Below, in pieces: positions 23,513-32,735 of a stretch of DNA of 64,000 bases; positions within the stretch are counted from its first letter, which is position 1, and the number at the start of each line of letters is the position of its first letter. Below the pieces are notes generated by a model. That model was not told where the DNA came from and made no database searches. It saw only the letters and a program-made list of their open reading frames with translations. This DNA comes from Lytechinus pictus (lineage: Eukaryota > Echinodermata > Echinoidea > Temnopleuroida > Toxopneustidae), in NCBI RefSeq assembly GCF_037042905.1, contig NC_087256.1, positions 25,439,501-25,503,500 on the forward strand, written 5' to 3'. A program made the position numbers and the translations under genes.

Positions 23513-26192
23513 TTCAGCTCGCGCTTCGCGCTACCTAGCATTTTTTGTCAAGCGAGTGGCACAGCCCTTAAAATGTCTCTATTAGGTCAGCATACATGGC
23601 TATTGAGCGAGCTTCGTGCGCCCACTAAATGACTCAAAATTTTTGCTGCCCCCCATGTCTTGAACCACGGTACGCCACTGGCAAAGGTAGATAACAAATA
23701 GGAAAAATCTACACTTGGAATATATTATAACCAACCGAATAAACGAGTTGCGGTTCACCGTCAGCCGACCATACGGTACACGGTTTTGCACGATATTGTG
23801 ATAAGATTGTGACAGAGTGTACAGGCTTCTGCAATCATATTGATATTGCAGATATCTCTTAACCATTATTAATCGGATGTATTCAAAATATATATCTAAA
23901 CAATATAGTTATAGTTTTTAATGCTGAAATCACGGTTTAATCTTAATATATGAAATTATGTACTCGGTTGTATTTGTTAAGATCTCTTTTTTTATTTGTT
24001 TATATTTGTTGTTATTTGTATATCCAAAGGAACTGTTGCTGGGCCTAGCGCCAAGAACGTCTCTGGACGGTGTGTGCGCTCAATAAGATATCACTATTAT
24101 TATTATTATTATAGAGCCCCCCCCCCCCCCCCCCGTGATCGAAATATCCTGACAAGACAATGTAAAATGATCACCGCCCGGCCAAAGTTACCTTTTGTTA
24201 AGGTATGAGCTATCCCATCGAATATTCTCCGAGATTGTGAAAAAATTTGGCCTTCTTTAATGAAAAAAATATGAATGACAGTTTAATTTATTGAAGAATT
24301 ACGATGCATGAACCCTATTCTTGTATATTTCAATCAACTGGTTATTAAAATGCCATTATTCATATATTGGCAATAGGCTTTATTTCCTCCATTTCAATTT
24401 TTTTCCTACAACTTTTAGATCAATCAGCTCTGGGCGTCTTTATAATAATTTGTAGACTTTGGGAGGGGGTGAGGGTGCACTAAGTCACAGCTACAAGAGA
24501 AGAACATAAAATGCCTTTATTTGGCATTTGGGAGTGTGGACTTTTTTTCGCTCCTCAGATTATATCTGCGGACCTCCATTGTGAATGATGACCTACAAAA
24601 TTCACCCCTTCAGAAACCAACTTGTCCCCCCCCCCTCCTTGGCAAAAGAAGCTAGATCCGCTAGCTGCTCAGTATCTTCCTTTATTTGTAATGAGTCAGG
24701 TAAAACTTATATTTTAATATAATTATCTTATCATTCAAGTGATATTTTCACTTTAGTCGAATAGAGCAGCCACATGGTTATTCACATTCAATTTTACAGC
24801 TTCTCGACGCTTTAAAAGTGGTAGAAAAATTAACACCCCAAATGACGGGGTAAAGGGAGCATGCACGTTTGTCGGTTAAGTATTAGATCCAAAAACGTCA
24901 ACCGGGTGGATCATCACACAACATGAAGTAAACTTTGCATAATTGGTTTTTTTTTTTTAAAGAAATACAACAACAACAACAACAACATGCATACCTAACA
25001 CTGGGCAATCAACGTTTTCATCTAAGATTATACTTTCGGTTTTATTAAAAAAATAATATCTAACGTAGGGCAATTTAATTATCACCATTATTACACATGA
25101 GCAAAAAAAAAAGATCAATGACTCTTGCTGAGCCATAAGGAAAGAAATTACGTTTGTGACTGAATTTTACTCGTCTGCCTTAACTTGTAATTCTGTTGTG
25201 TTAGAATCTCAGTTGAATGCCATGGAATTTGTTACCGCGGGAAATTCGACCAGTGGATGTAATAATGATGTATTTTTTTTTTCTAAATGAACGCCATTCA
25301 TATCTCTTTAACTGCTCAAGTGGCATTTCCAGGTAGGGGTACATCCGGTCCGTGCCCCCCCCCCCCATTTTCGCGAGCCATAAAAATATTTATTAGTGTA
25401 TAATGTGGTGCATCCGAAAGTAAAGATTTTGCTTGCTTCCTTGTCAATTTTTTTTTCCGGACATAAATCACCCTCAATCAGGAGCGAAAGACTTTTTTTG
25501 TTTGGTTTGTAAATAATAATGATGATATTAATAATAACAATAATAATAATTGTTGTTTATGTATGTGCTATACATAAAAGTATCACAGAGCTTACAATTT
25601 TATTGCCAGACATATAATATAAATATAAATCTTAAGTAACAACAAAATATATAAAATTGTGTACATTAACTTTGAATCAACTATTTGTATTCTCAGCTGC
25701 GCAAGGTGAGTCCTGGTGGCCTCCTGCTCGCTGCTCCGTTTACCAACAATCTAAGGGAAAGCCCGGTCGGCACATAATTCACAGAAGCTCTAGTATAGCA
25801 TTTGAGGCGACCAGGCCTCAGATGGGTCCGCCAGTCAAATCAAAATTGAATTTTCCCCTGAAAAATGCCCCCTGGAAGTCTGGATTCGCCCCTTATCTGT
25901 TCCATACACAGTAGGTACTCACTTCAACCGGGTCGTACTGGAATAGTCGTATCCTCTCCTCGCTTTCCTCCTCTACGACGCCACCACCGATGTCATCATC
26001 ACCAGAATCCTTCTCGATATCATCGACCTCGATTTCTCCAGTATCTTCCCTGATCGCTCCGTCTTCATCACCGGGCGAAATCTCTCCACTTGACAGCACC
26101 GATTGACAAGGTACCAAGGACCAAATTGCCAGAAGAATGGCAATTTGGAAAGATGGCTTGCACTTTGTTCTTTTATCATGGTTCCAATGCAT
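13415..26192 (-). CDS. P4HTM-like: Transmembrane prolyl 4-hydroxylase-like (P4HTM), near-complete, 9 exons located
   Basis: Exons in transcript order: 25923-26192, [one small exon not located], 20608-21106, 18081-18138, 17341-17462, 16885-16975, 15973-16096, 14293-14401, 13415-13658. The start is ATG 26190-26192. Residues about 14-31 are hydrophobic (IAILLAIWSLVP), a type II anchor or signal, then an acidic linker. Exon 20608-21106 begins IPKFLTPEECERLKEL and holds two canonical EF-hand loops, DNDTDGKLDFTE and DLDSNGFIDARE. The dioxygenase core has VVRYHPGGRFHAHLDS (His, Asp), [12 protein letters not shown], and ALHGGCDVTKGTKWIANNW (distal His, Lys). An acidic, Ser-rich C-terminal tail ends HVEL. 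Exon 1 ends in phase 0 but the EF-hand exon starts with two leftover bases, so an exon of about 70-85 bases is required between 21107 and 25922. Convergent with the partial paralogue at 3197-8294. Confidence 0.9.
13900..14140. mobile_element. GGGCGGAAAT-ended MITE
   Basis: GGGCGGAAATTTTTTCCC at about 13908 faces GGGATTTCCGCCC near 14138. The interior has a G run and a CAAAAAAAAAAAGC tract. Within the last intron of the minus-strand P4HTM-like gene. Confidence 0.65.
14430..15935. repeat. Degenerate CACAGTG-rich tandem array (about 10 units)
   Basis: Units carry GTGTCCACAGTG, then TTCACACTGTTAAA, GCGCATTAAAAATG, TCACATTTTCACACAGTCC and GTGAACACACTGTGAA. TCCACAGTG-type words start near 14621, 14791, 14901, 15021, 15133, 15281, 15386, 15531, 15621 and 15748, so spacing is 90-170 bases. 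The array fills almost the whole intron 14402-15972 of the P4HTM-like gene. Units are short, variable and internally palindromic, so this is a satellite and not a CRISPR-like array. Confidence 0.85.
16132..16290. mobile_element. Short MITE with 9-bp target duplication GGTTCTAAT
   Basis: GGTTCTAAT occurs at 16123-16131 and 16291-16299 exactly. Inner ends AGGGCATAGGCTGG and CCAGCCTACGCCTCT are inverted. 159 bases, non-coding, in a P4HTM-like intron. Confidence 0.8.
18357..19146 (-). pseudogene. Decayed non-LTR retrotransposon reverse transcriptase C-terminal fragment
   Basis: On the minus strand, frames in series read EVDDFEYLGSYI, DFLSRKALVWNACNKLH, ACVESIILYGSETWT, KISWRDHKTKDEIHGD, STTVIKCSMRFAGHCFRS and, past an insertion, DVLLLRLPDKTRGRR. 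These blocks are characteristic of the C-terminal region of LINE-type pol proteins. Several frameshifts separate them, so it is dead. A MITE (18451-18719) splits the reading between VIS and DVLLL. It sits in the intron between P4HTM-like exons 20608-21106 and 18081-18138. Confidence 0.85.
18451..18719. mobile_element. TCTTACAAAGAGTT MITE, copy B, inserted in the LINE fragment
   Basis: Ends GGCCCGTCTTACAAAGAG and CTCTTTGTAAGACGGGGGCC are inverted. Removing it restores the LINE protein run VIS-DVLLLRLP, with CAG duplicated on each side, so target duplication appears to be 3 bases. Confidence 0.85.
19755..20060. repeat. Degenerate 47-48-base minisatellite
   Basis: Successive units run AGGGATAATGGGTGTGAAC, AGGGACAATGGGCATTTTGAC, AGATAAAATATGCATGTAGCC and AGGAATAATGGACATGTGACC, each followed by GAGATATT-like and AGTATAAGAGT-like words. 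Weaker units may continue to about 20260. Intron of the P4HTM-like gene. Confidence 0.65.
22016..22213. repeat. Interspersed repeat, copy 1 (partner at 62314-62509)
   Basis: Starts GTATTCTGCAGTCGGGTTTA and ends AGGAAAGAGCACAGTA. The partner on the same strand is near identical over about 195 bases. No coding capacity. Confidence 0.85.
23446..23508. repeat. (AT)n microsatellite
   Basis: About 63 bases of uninterrupted AT dinucleotides. Confidence 0.95.
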
Positions 26193-26821
26193 GTTTTCCT
26201 CTTAAATCCCAGGGTCGTTCTTTTGTGATTTGGCTTACGGTTCTTGTGACTCTAGGAAATAAATAATATTCCATTAACTAATTTTTCACCGGATAGTGGA
26301 GTCTACAGTCTAAAAGCTAGTCTATTATCCATTCCGTCTTTTGTTCTTAGGTCATATTCATTCATTCATTCATATGTATTTATTTCATTCATAAAATAAA
26401 AATTACATTTACAACCATGTTGATATAAAAACACAAGAAATACAAATAAAAATAAACAGGGAGACAGCTTAAAAGGCAGAACTGCAGTACTGATGTACAC
26501 AAAATACTTACCATCAGTAATAAAAAGAAAACATTATCAAGCAAATTCTTTATCGAATATCAGAGAAAAGCTAATTGTAAAAAAATATACATAACGCCTT
26601 TCTTCTACGTCTCATATTGCAGACCTGATCCGGAATATTATGTCCAATAGGCCTATAAAAAAAAATCAATGAAAATTCAACCACATACCTTGATTAGGCG
26701 TGATGTTGGCTGCTTGCACCAAAGGAGAAAAAGGCGGTGGCACAAAAAAAAGAGATAACGTTACTCAGTGTATACATACCAGCATATGTATACTGAGGAT
26801 TATACAAATCTGGCTACAAGC
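26193..26821. other. Upstream flank of the minus-strand P4HTM-like gene
   Basis: Would hold its promoter and 5' UTR. On the minus strand TTATTTATTTCCTAG just upstream resembles a 3' splice site, so a non-coding first exon further right is possible. No TATA box recognised. Confidence 0.4.
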
Positions 26822-27374
26822 CCCGGGGGGGGGGCACTTACATTGACGAGTGGATACCATGCACGACCAAAAAAAACACGTAAAAAGGATGTCCTTTTCA
26901 CGATAGGGCACGTTACGTACGTAACGTGATAAGGGTGTCAAAAACACAAAAATAATGAAAAAAGGGTGTCTATTTCGCTAGGAAAATTACGTGTTTAGGG
27001 TCGAATTTGCGGGAATGATAAGACAAAATTAAAATGTTTTATAAAGAATGTCCATTTTGCCCCAACACTTCGTGTTTAGAGTCCGATTTGAGCGAGGTGT
27101 AGAAGGTGGGGTCGTACTAAACCAAATAAGGTAAAGCCGACGACCGAAGGACCCGTAACAATAAAACATTCCTGTACTTGTTTAGGGGTTCATTTCAGGG
27201 AATATTTGCCAAGAGTATCGTTTTGTTTCCAATACTTGTTAAGGGTAGGGTTTCACACGCCAATACTTGTTAAGGGGTGCATTTTCAGAATATGGAAATT
27301 ACGTGTTTAGGGTGCTTTTCGAGACCCTATGGTCGCGCATGGTATCCACTCGTGAATGGAAGTGGCCCCCCGGG
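26822..27374. mobile_element. CCCGGGGGGCC MITE with 8-bp target duplication, copy 2
   Basis: Exact 8-base flanks CTACAAGC at 26814-26821 and 27375-27382 bracket 553 bases with the same terminal inverted repeats and the CACGTTACGTACGTAACGTG palindrome as 11145-11675. The two copies align over their length with small indels. Confidence 0.92.
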
Positions 27375-27518
27375 CTACAAGCAAACAAGTAGCTCTGTGA
27401 TTTCAGGCGATTCACCAAACGACTTAGTAAATTTATGATAGAAATTGTTTTTTTGTTTCTGCAGAATAGTGAGGAATTATATAATTCCTAATTTAGATTA
27501 CGCTTTTGCTCAGGTTTT

Positions 27519-27672
27519 TGATCCAATACAAAGGACTCTGGTGGAGACTTCGGTAGTGAACGTATATACAGGTTTATTATACAGGCCAGCTAGGCAGGTC
27601 AATCAACAGGCTTGGTATCCATGTTGCGGGAGGTGTATGAAGTGCTTAGATATCAATACTGATATCGTAACA
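27519..27672 (-). repeat. 3' LTR of the Ty3/gypsy element
   Basis: 154 bases, TG...CA ended on the minus strand. Carries a 13-base tandem duplication that the 5' LTR lacks. Confidence 0.9.
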
Positions 27673-28094
27673 TCCCCCTTCTTCTGATAAGATTGAGAAT
27701 TTCAAATTTCAATGATATTGTTTTCAAACAATATTTTTGGTAGTCTGCAAATTTTGTTAATTTGGCTTAGTTATTATATATCAGATAATAATATAGAAAT
27801 TATTTGGTTTGTGATAAACTGTATGCATCTTCAATTTTACATAACTTCAATCTTGTGCAAAACTGAAAATAATTTGGATAACCGGATTGATCCTGAAATC
27901 AATATTTCCAAACAATAAATTTTGGCTATAGTGTCTTTTTGATAATTTCGTAAACACTATCTTGACATACAAAAAATAATGTACAATGATTTTACATGCA
28001 TATAATAAACTTTTAACTACACTAATGTCTTCAGTGTTGTTCTTCTTTCTTCTCTTTCTCTTCTTCGTTTGAGCGTTTAGAGTGTTCATAATGT

Positions 28095-29582
28095 TCAATC
28101 TTCAAACATGAATCTCTCTGGTTTGCGAATAGTGCGTCCAGATCTCGTAGTTTGTGAGTATGTCTGTTGAGATTGATTAGCGTTAGAGTTGGACATTGGT
28201 GTTCGTTGGACGTTGTCTTCCTCTGGTTGAGTTTCTGTGGTGTGGTCTTCGTCAAACCTCACACGCTTCGGAGTTGGGTTGGTGAATGGAACTTCCCTCA
28301 AGTGAGATCTATTTCTTCTCAAGATTCCTCCGTTCGGCGTTGAAACTTCGTAGGATCGAGGTTCTTCACAGACCTTGGATACCTTGGCTGGTATCCAAGT
28401 GTGGTCTCTTGGATGCAGAACCCTCACTGGCTGTCCTACATGCTGTGGTGGCAAATCAGAACTCGCATGTCGATCATGCACTTCCTTCATTTTGTCTTGC
28501 CTATTCAAGAGAAACTCGGTAGCAGCAGAATCTCTCGAAAGATAGTGACTTGGAAATGTGGTTCTGATGGGTCTTCCGAACAACATCTCTGCTGGTGATC
28601 TCAAGTTATTGTCAACTGGTGTTGCTCTCAGGTGCATCATGGCTAGTTGACTGTCTTGGCTAGTTTGAGAACACTTTGTCAACAGATTATTGATTGTACG
28701 AACCATTCTCTCAGCTAATCCGTTGGATCTTGGATAGTGCGGTGAAGAAGTGATGTGCTTGATATTCCATTTCTTGCACATGTCTTGGAATGGTTTCCCG
28801 ACAAATTGTGGACCGTTGTCGGACACAATCTCTTCTGGTGGACTGAACAGACTGAAGATTCCCGTCATCCCTCTTGCTATAGTTGCACTGGATGTATCGG
28901 TTAGCTTAGCAATGATCGGATACTTGGAATAGTAATCAGTAACGAGTAGATACTCTTGTCTATTGAGCATGAACAAGTCGGTTCCCAGTCTGGTCCATGG
29001 TGCTGGTGGTACATCATGGGGATGCAGTGGCTCTTTCTGCTGTCTTGCTTGGTGTTTCTGGCATGTTTCACACTGCTTTATCAACTGATCAATGTCCTTG
29101 TTGATGTTTGGCCAGAACACTGTCTCACGAGCAAGTCGCCTCGTGCTTTCGATTCCCATGTGTCCTAGGTGAAGCTGTCTAAGGATGTCATTCCTTAGTG
29201 TCTTCGGTATGATGACTTGACTTCCCTTGAAGAGTACTCCGTGTGATACTCCGATTTCATCTCTGTAAGACCAAAATTGACGAAGGGATGTCGGCAATTC
29301 TTGGATGGTCTCAGGCCATTCCTGAGTGACTATTTGCCATAGTGATCTGAGAACTGTTTCTCTCTGAAGCACTGTTCTCTTGTGTTGTCCGAAGTATATC
29401 AAGTCAATCTGGTGCGAATCTTCGGCTTCAGAGCAGATGGATTCCACTCTGACATCTAGCGGAACATCGCGTGCTTCCTTGGGATTAGGAAGTCGGCTCA
29501 AGGTATCGGAAAGAATCATGTCTTTTCCTGATCGATACTTGACTTGACATCGGTATCCTTTTTCCTCGGAGTACAGGTTCTC
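28095..29582 (-). pseudogene. pol: Ty3/gypsy Pol fragment: end of RNase H plus integrase
   Basis: The open frame starts without a credible initiator. VKYRSGKDMILSDTLSRLP is the junction after RNase H. Then come the integrase zinc-finger block (HLGH...CETCQ), the catalytic core with Asp in GTDLF, Asp in VSDNGPQF and Glu in NGLAERMVRTINN, and a C-terminal region with RVLHPRD and KVSKV before the stop at 28095. No stop interrupts about 490 codons, so decay is slight. Sequence upstream of 29582 diverges into non-pol DNA, so the element cannot move on its own. Confidence 0.92.
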
Positions 29583-29671
29583 GGTTTTGCGCGCACACTC
29601 GGCTGGGCGTACGCACAGAATAGAACGTATAGTGGTGCAAATAGATTCGTTTAAAATCGTCTAGAACTAGA

Positions 29672-30505
29672 CTAGGGCGAGCGTAGCCAGGCGGCTTCTA
29701 GAGAGTAAAAATCATTTACTAACGTAAGGTTACTCTCATACGAAGCCAGGACTTCTACCTCATAGACCCACACAAAGGAAGCCAAAACCTGAAACTTTCA
29801 CCCCCGAGATTTCTACTTTCCTTCTAAAAGATCTAGCTCTAAATCATGTACATGGGATACAACTTCATTTCCGACATTTCTACGCTCTCGTTGTTATTTT
29901 TAAAACAAGAATTCATCAATAAAATGAAAAAATATTGTGAATAGACGGAAGAGACTTGCCCGATGTTTACGCCGCCATCTTGTTTCTTATTGTACTTCCC
30001 CAACGTTACGGACGCGAGCGTCGCGTAACGTTGGGGAAGTACAATAAGAAACAAGATGGCGGCGTAAACATCGGGCAAGTCTCTTCCGTCTATTCATGAT
30101 ATTTTTCTCATTTTTTTGTATGAATTCTTCTTCAAAAATAACAACGAGAGCGTAGAAATGTCGGAAATGAAGTTTTATCCCACGTACATGATTTAGAGCT
30201 AGATCTTTTAGAAGGAAAGTAGAAATCTCGGGGGTGAAAGTTTCAGGTTTTGGCTTCCTTTGTGTGGGTCCACTAGCGTACCTACGGGGGGGGGGGGGCA
30301 GGGGGGGCAGTCTGCCCCACCCCCCGACGGGTCACAACCAATGCAAAAAACGTATACCTGCCCCCCTGACGAGCTTGAAAAACCTTTTTTGCCCCCCTGA
30401 CGAGGTTGAAGACCTTTTTTGCCTCCCCTGACGAGCTTGAAAACCTTTTTTGCCCCCCCTGACGAGGTTGAAGACCTTTTTTGCCTCCCCTGACGAGCTT
30501 GAAAA

Positions 30506-30543
<38 letters not shown>

Positions 30544-30770
30544 TGTCAATTTTTTTTCTGTTACGAAATCCGTTATATGTGACTGAAGGCCTTTTTTTTT
30601 TTTTTTTCTGCTTGTCAATTTTTTGGCGGACGATTTCCCCCCCCCCCCCCGTGGAAAATCCTAGGTACGCCACTGTGTGGGTCTATGAGGTAGAAGTCCT
30701 GGCTTCGTGTGAAAGTAACCTTACGTCAGTAAATGATTTTTACTCTCTAGAAGCCGCCTGGCTAGGCGAG
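29672..30770. mobile_element. Foldback element with about 330-base inverted arms, inside the LTR element
   Basis: The left arm (about 29672-30010) and right arm (about 30024-30770, split by an insertion) are near-perfect reverse complements around a 13-base loop, sharing CTAGAAGCCGCCTGGCTA, CATAGACCCACACAAAGG and AACAAGATGGCGGCGTAAAC. It lies between the Pol fragment and the 5' LTR of the Ty3/gypsy element. Confidence 0.9.
30271..30674. mobile_element. CACTAGCGTACCTA MITE with 9-bp target duplication, nested in the foldback arm
   Basis: GTGTGGGTC occurs at 30262-30270 and 30675-30683 exactly. The ends are CACTAGCGTACCTACGGGG and TCCTAGGTACGCCACT. The interior has several TTGCC(C/T)CCCCTGACGAGCTTGAA-type tandem words and long T runs. 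Same family as 3775-3925. Its T and G tracts create Lys- and Gly-rich open frames that are not genes. Confidence 0.88.
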
Positions 30771-30906
30771 CGGGCACCCGTTGGGTTAGTATAGGTTATG
30801 AAGCATGCGAATTTCGGTAAAAAAGACATGCAATTTACTTCCCAACAGTAGCTGGTTACTTGATCCTTGTCATTTCAATGGTGATCACTGGTTTCAGCTG
30901 CCACCA

Positions 30907-31047
30907 TGATCCAATACAAAGGACTCTGGTGGAGACTTCGGTAGTGAACGTATATACAGGCCAGCTAGGCAGGTCAATCAACAGGCTTGGTATCCATGTT
31001 GCGGGAGGTGTATGAAGTGCTTAGATATCAATACTGATATCGTAACA
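30907..31047 (-). repeat. 5' LTR of the Ty3/gypsy element
   Basis: 141 bases, identical to the 3' LTR apart from the missing 13-base duplication. Confidence 0.9.
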
Positions 31048-31052
31048 GTTTT

Positions 31053-32460
31053 TTACTCAGCAATTTTATAATCTGAATAAATTATGATTTTGATAGCTGA
31101 TACTGAATTAGATTATAATTTGACAGTTTCTTATCATTGGGGGGAGATACATTTAACACAGTCGAGTACTGAACAAAATTATAATTTCAATTCGATATAG
31201 AATATTATATACATTAACGCAGTATACTAAACATAATTTACACAGAGGGAAAGTATATCCTGTAAAGTAATGTTATTTATACTACAAGAATTTATATGAA
31301 ATCGATGGTGCAATAATGAAAATTATGTGTTATATAGCAAAGTAATTCATGTTGAAGGAAATTGTATGCGATCGATAATGCACTGTTCTCACTGAGTAAA
31401 TTTTACTGAAAGAAATAATATGAAGATACCAGTAGTAAACGAGCCATATGCACACATCATTTTGGACTGAAAGAAATGATGTGTTATATAGCAAGATCAT
31501 TCATACTGTAGGAAATTATATGCGATCGATAATGCGGTGTTCCCACTGAGTAATTTGTACTGAAACAAATTATTTATCATCTTCTAAAAACCAAAACCCT
31601 TGCAATTATTTGCCTTCAGTTGTACACATTAGGCGTCATGTTTATTAATAATCGGCTTCATTACAAGCGATACGACTCTACCCCTTCATTTATTTCTTTT
31701 TTCTCTCTCTGCCTCCCCCTCTCTGTCTTTCCCTCCTCTGTTTTCTAAAACTTCATATAACGCAGGGATCTTTGAGTCATAAATCGTATGTTGCCTGCCC
31801 AAAACACTTAATAATTAAGGGATATCGCAGTATCAGTTGAAACCACTTGAAATTAAAGATGATTCAGCCTGGGCCAGAATTCTTCCAATTTCGTATTCAG
31901 ACGTCCATTTTTACAGTGTTTCCTAATTCCTTTTCTCCTCTGTTACCATTTTGATCACGCCTTTTATTCTCTCTCCCTCAGCCGTTTCCAAAACTCTCTA
32001 ACCCTTTTTTATTTTCTCCCCCTGTTTCCCACGCTCTTTCCATTACTCTCCCCTCTTCCCCGATTCCATCTTTGCTCTAATTTCTTCCAATATATTTTTG
32101 GAAGAACTAATTATATCACGTCTTTCCTCGACCACAAACATTACTTGGATACGTTTGGAAGAAGTTCTGAGCGATACCTTAGTCAAAATCCATGTTTCTG
32201 TTGGCGTAATGATTCTGATTGAAATTTTGGGGAAACGTTAGATATCGAATCCATCAGATAATTAACGTTACAAGAATGTTAATGCACACGGCTCCGTTTA
32301 TTCCACCGTTTGAAATATTATTGATATATTATTATATTCACTCGACAAGTTTATCTCCTCATTACAGTGATATAAGACTCTTCATTAATATCCTCTCTTT
32401 TATATAATTATGATAAGATTAAATGACGACATTAAATTTGGCTCGACATTAGTCTAATAT
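31053..32460. other. No gene seen
   Basis: AT-rich DNA. Words such as GAAATTATATGCGATCGATAATGC recur at about 31300, 31360 and 31510, suggesting a decayed tandem repeat. Pyrimidine-rich tract at 31690-32060. Confidence 0.45.
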
Positions 32461-32735
32461 AGTCTAATATCAACAAAATCATATGGCGAACGTTCATTTG
32501 CTCATGTAGCCCCTGTTTTATGGAACAAACTCCCAAATTCCCTGAAATAGATCGATTCAGTCAACAAATTCAAAACAGCTCTTAAAACATACTTATTTAA
32601 ATTGTACCTAGCCTCAACAAAATGAACTCATCAACACTTCTCTTCCTTTTCCTTTGTTTTCTCAAGCACATAGAGACTATTTGTTATGTGTTATGCGCTA
32701 TACAAAAACTGACCATTATTATTATCATATTTAAT
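32461..32735 (+). pseudogene. 3' end of a CR1/L2-type LINE
   Basis: The frame reads SYGERSFAHVAPVLWNKLPN, one stop, then FKTALKTYLFKLYL and a stop at 32623-32625. This is the typical C-terminal end of CR1/L2 reverse transcriptases. It is followed by a short 3' UTR (TATGCGCTATACAAAAACTG) and an ATT repeat tail. 5'-truncated, as LINE copies usually are. Confidence 0.85.

Larger units (their letters stand above)
21107..25922. other. Large first-intron region of the minus-strand P4HTM-like gene
   Basis: Contains (AT)n at 23446-23508, a repeat shared with 62314-62509, fragments of G-run MITEs (22215-22420, 23510-23690), a C run after ATT repeats (24094-24135) and (AAC)n at 24969-24985. One small coding exon should lie here but I could not place it. 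Confidence 0.6.
27519..31047 (-). mobile_element. Ty3/gypsy LTR retrotransposon, internally deleted, recently inserted
   Basis: LTRs 27519-27672 (3') and 30907-31047 (5') read TGTTACGA...TTGGATCA on the minus strand and are identical except for one 13-base tandem duplication (GTTTATTATACAG) in the 3' copy. The flanks are GTTTT at 27514-27518 and 31048-31052, a 5-bp target duplication. The primer-binding-like TGGTGGCAGC abuts the 5' LTR (30906 downward) and the purine tract AGAAGAAGGGGGA abuts the 3' LTR (27673-27685). Only the RNase H tail and integrase remain; gag, protease and reverse transcriptase are missing, replaced by a foldback element. Confidence 0.93.

Noticed and set aside
24985-25040. 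Minus-strand run ending NVDCPVLE with a GTATGC donor, as the missing P4HTM exon
   Set aside because: The end phase fits, but no acceptor gives an in-phase start and upstream residues do not match the family.
30208-30794. Lys/Gly-rich and Phe-rich frames on both strands
   Set aside because: Produced by homopolymer tracts of the nested MITE at 30271-30674.
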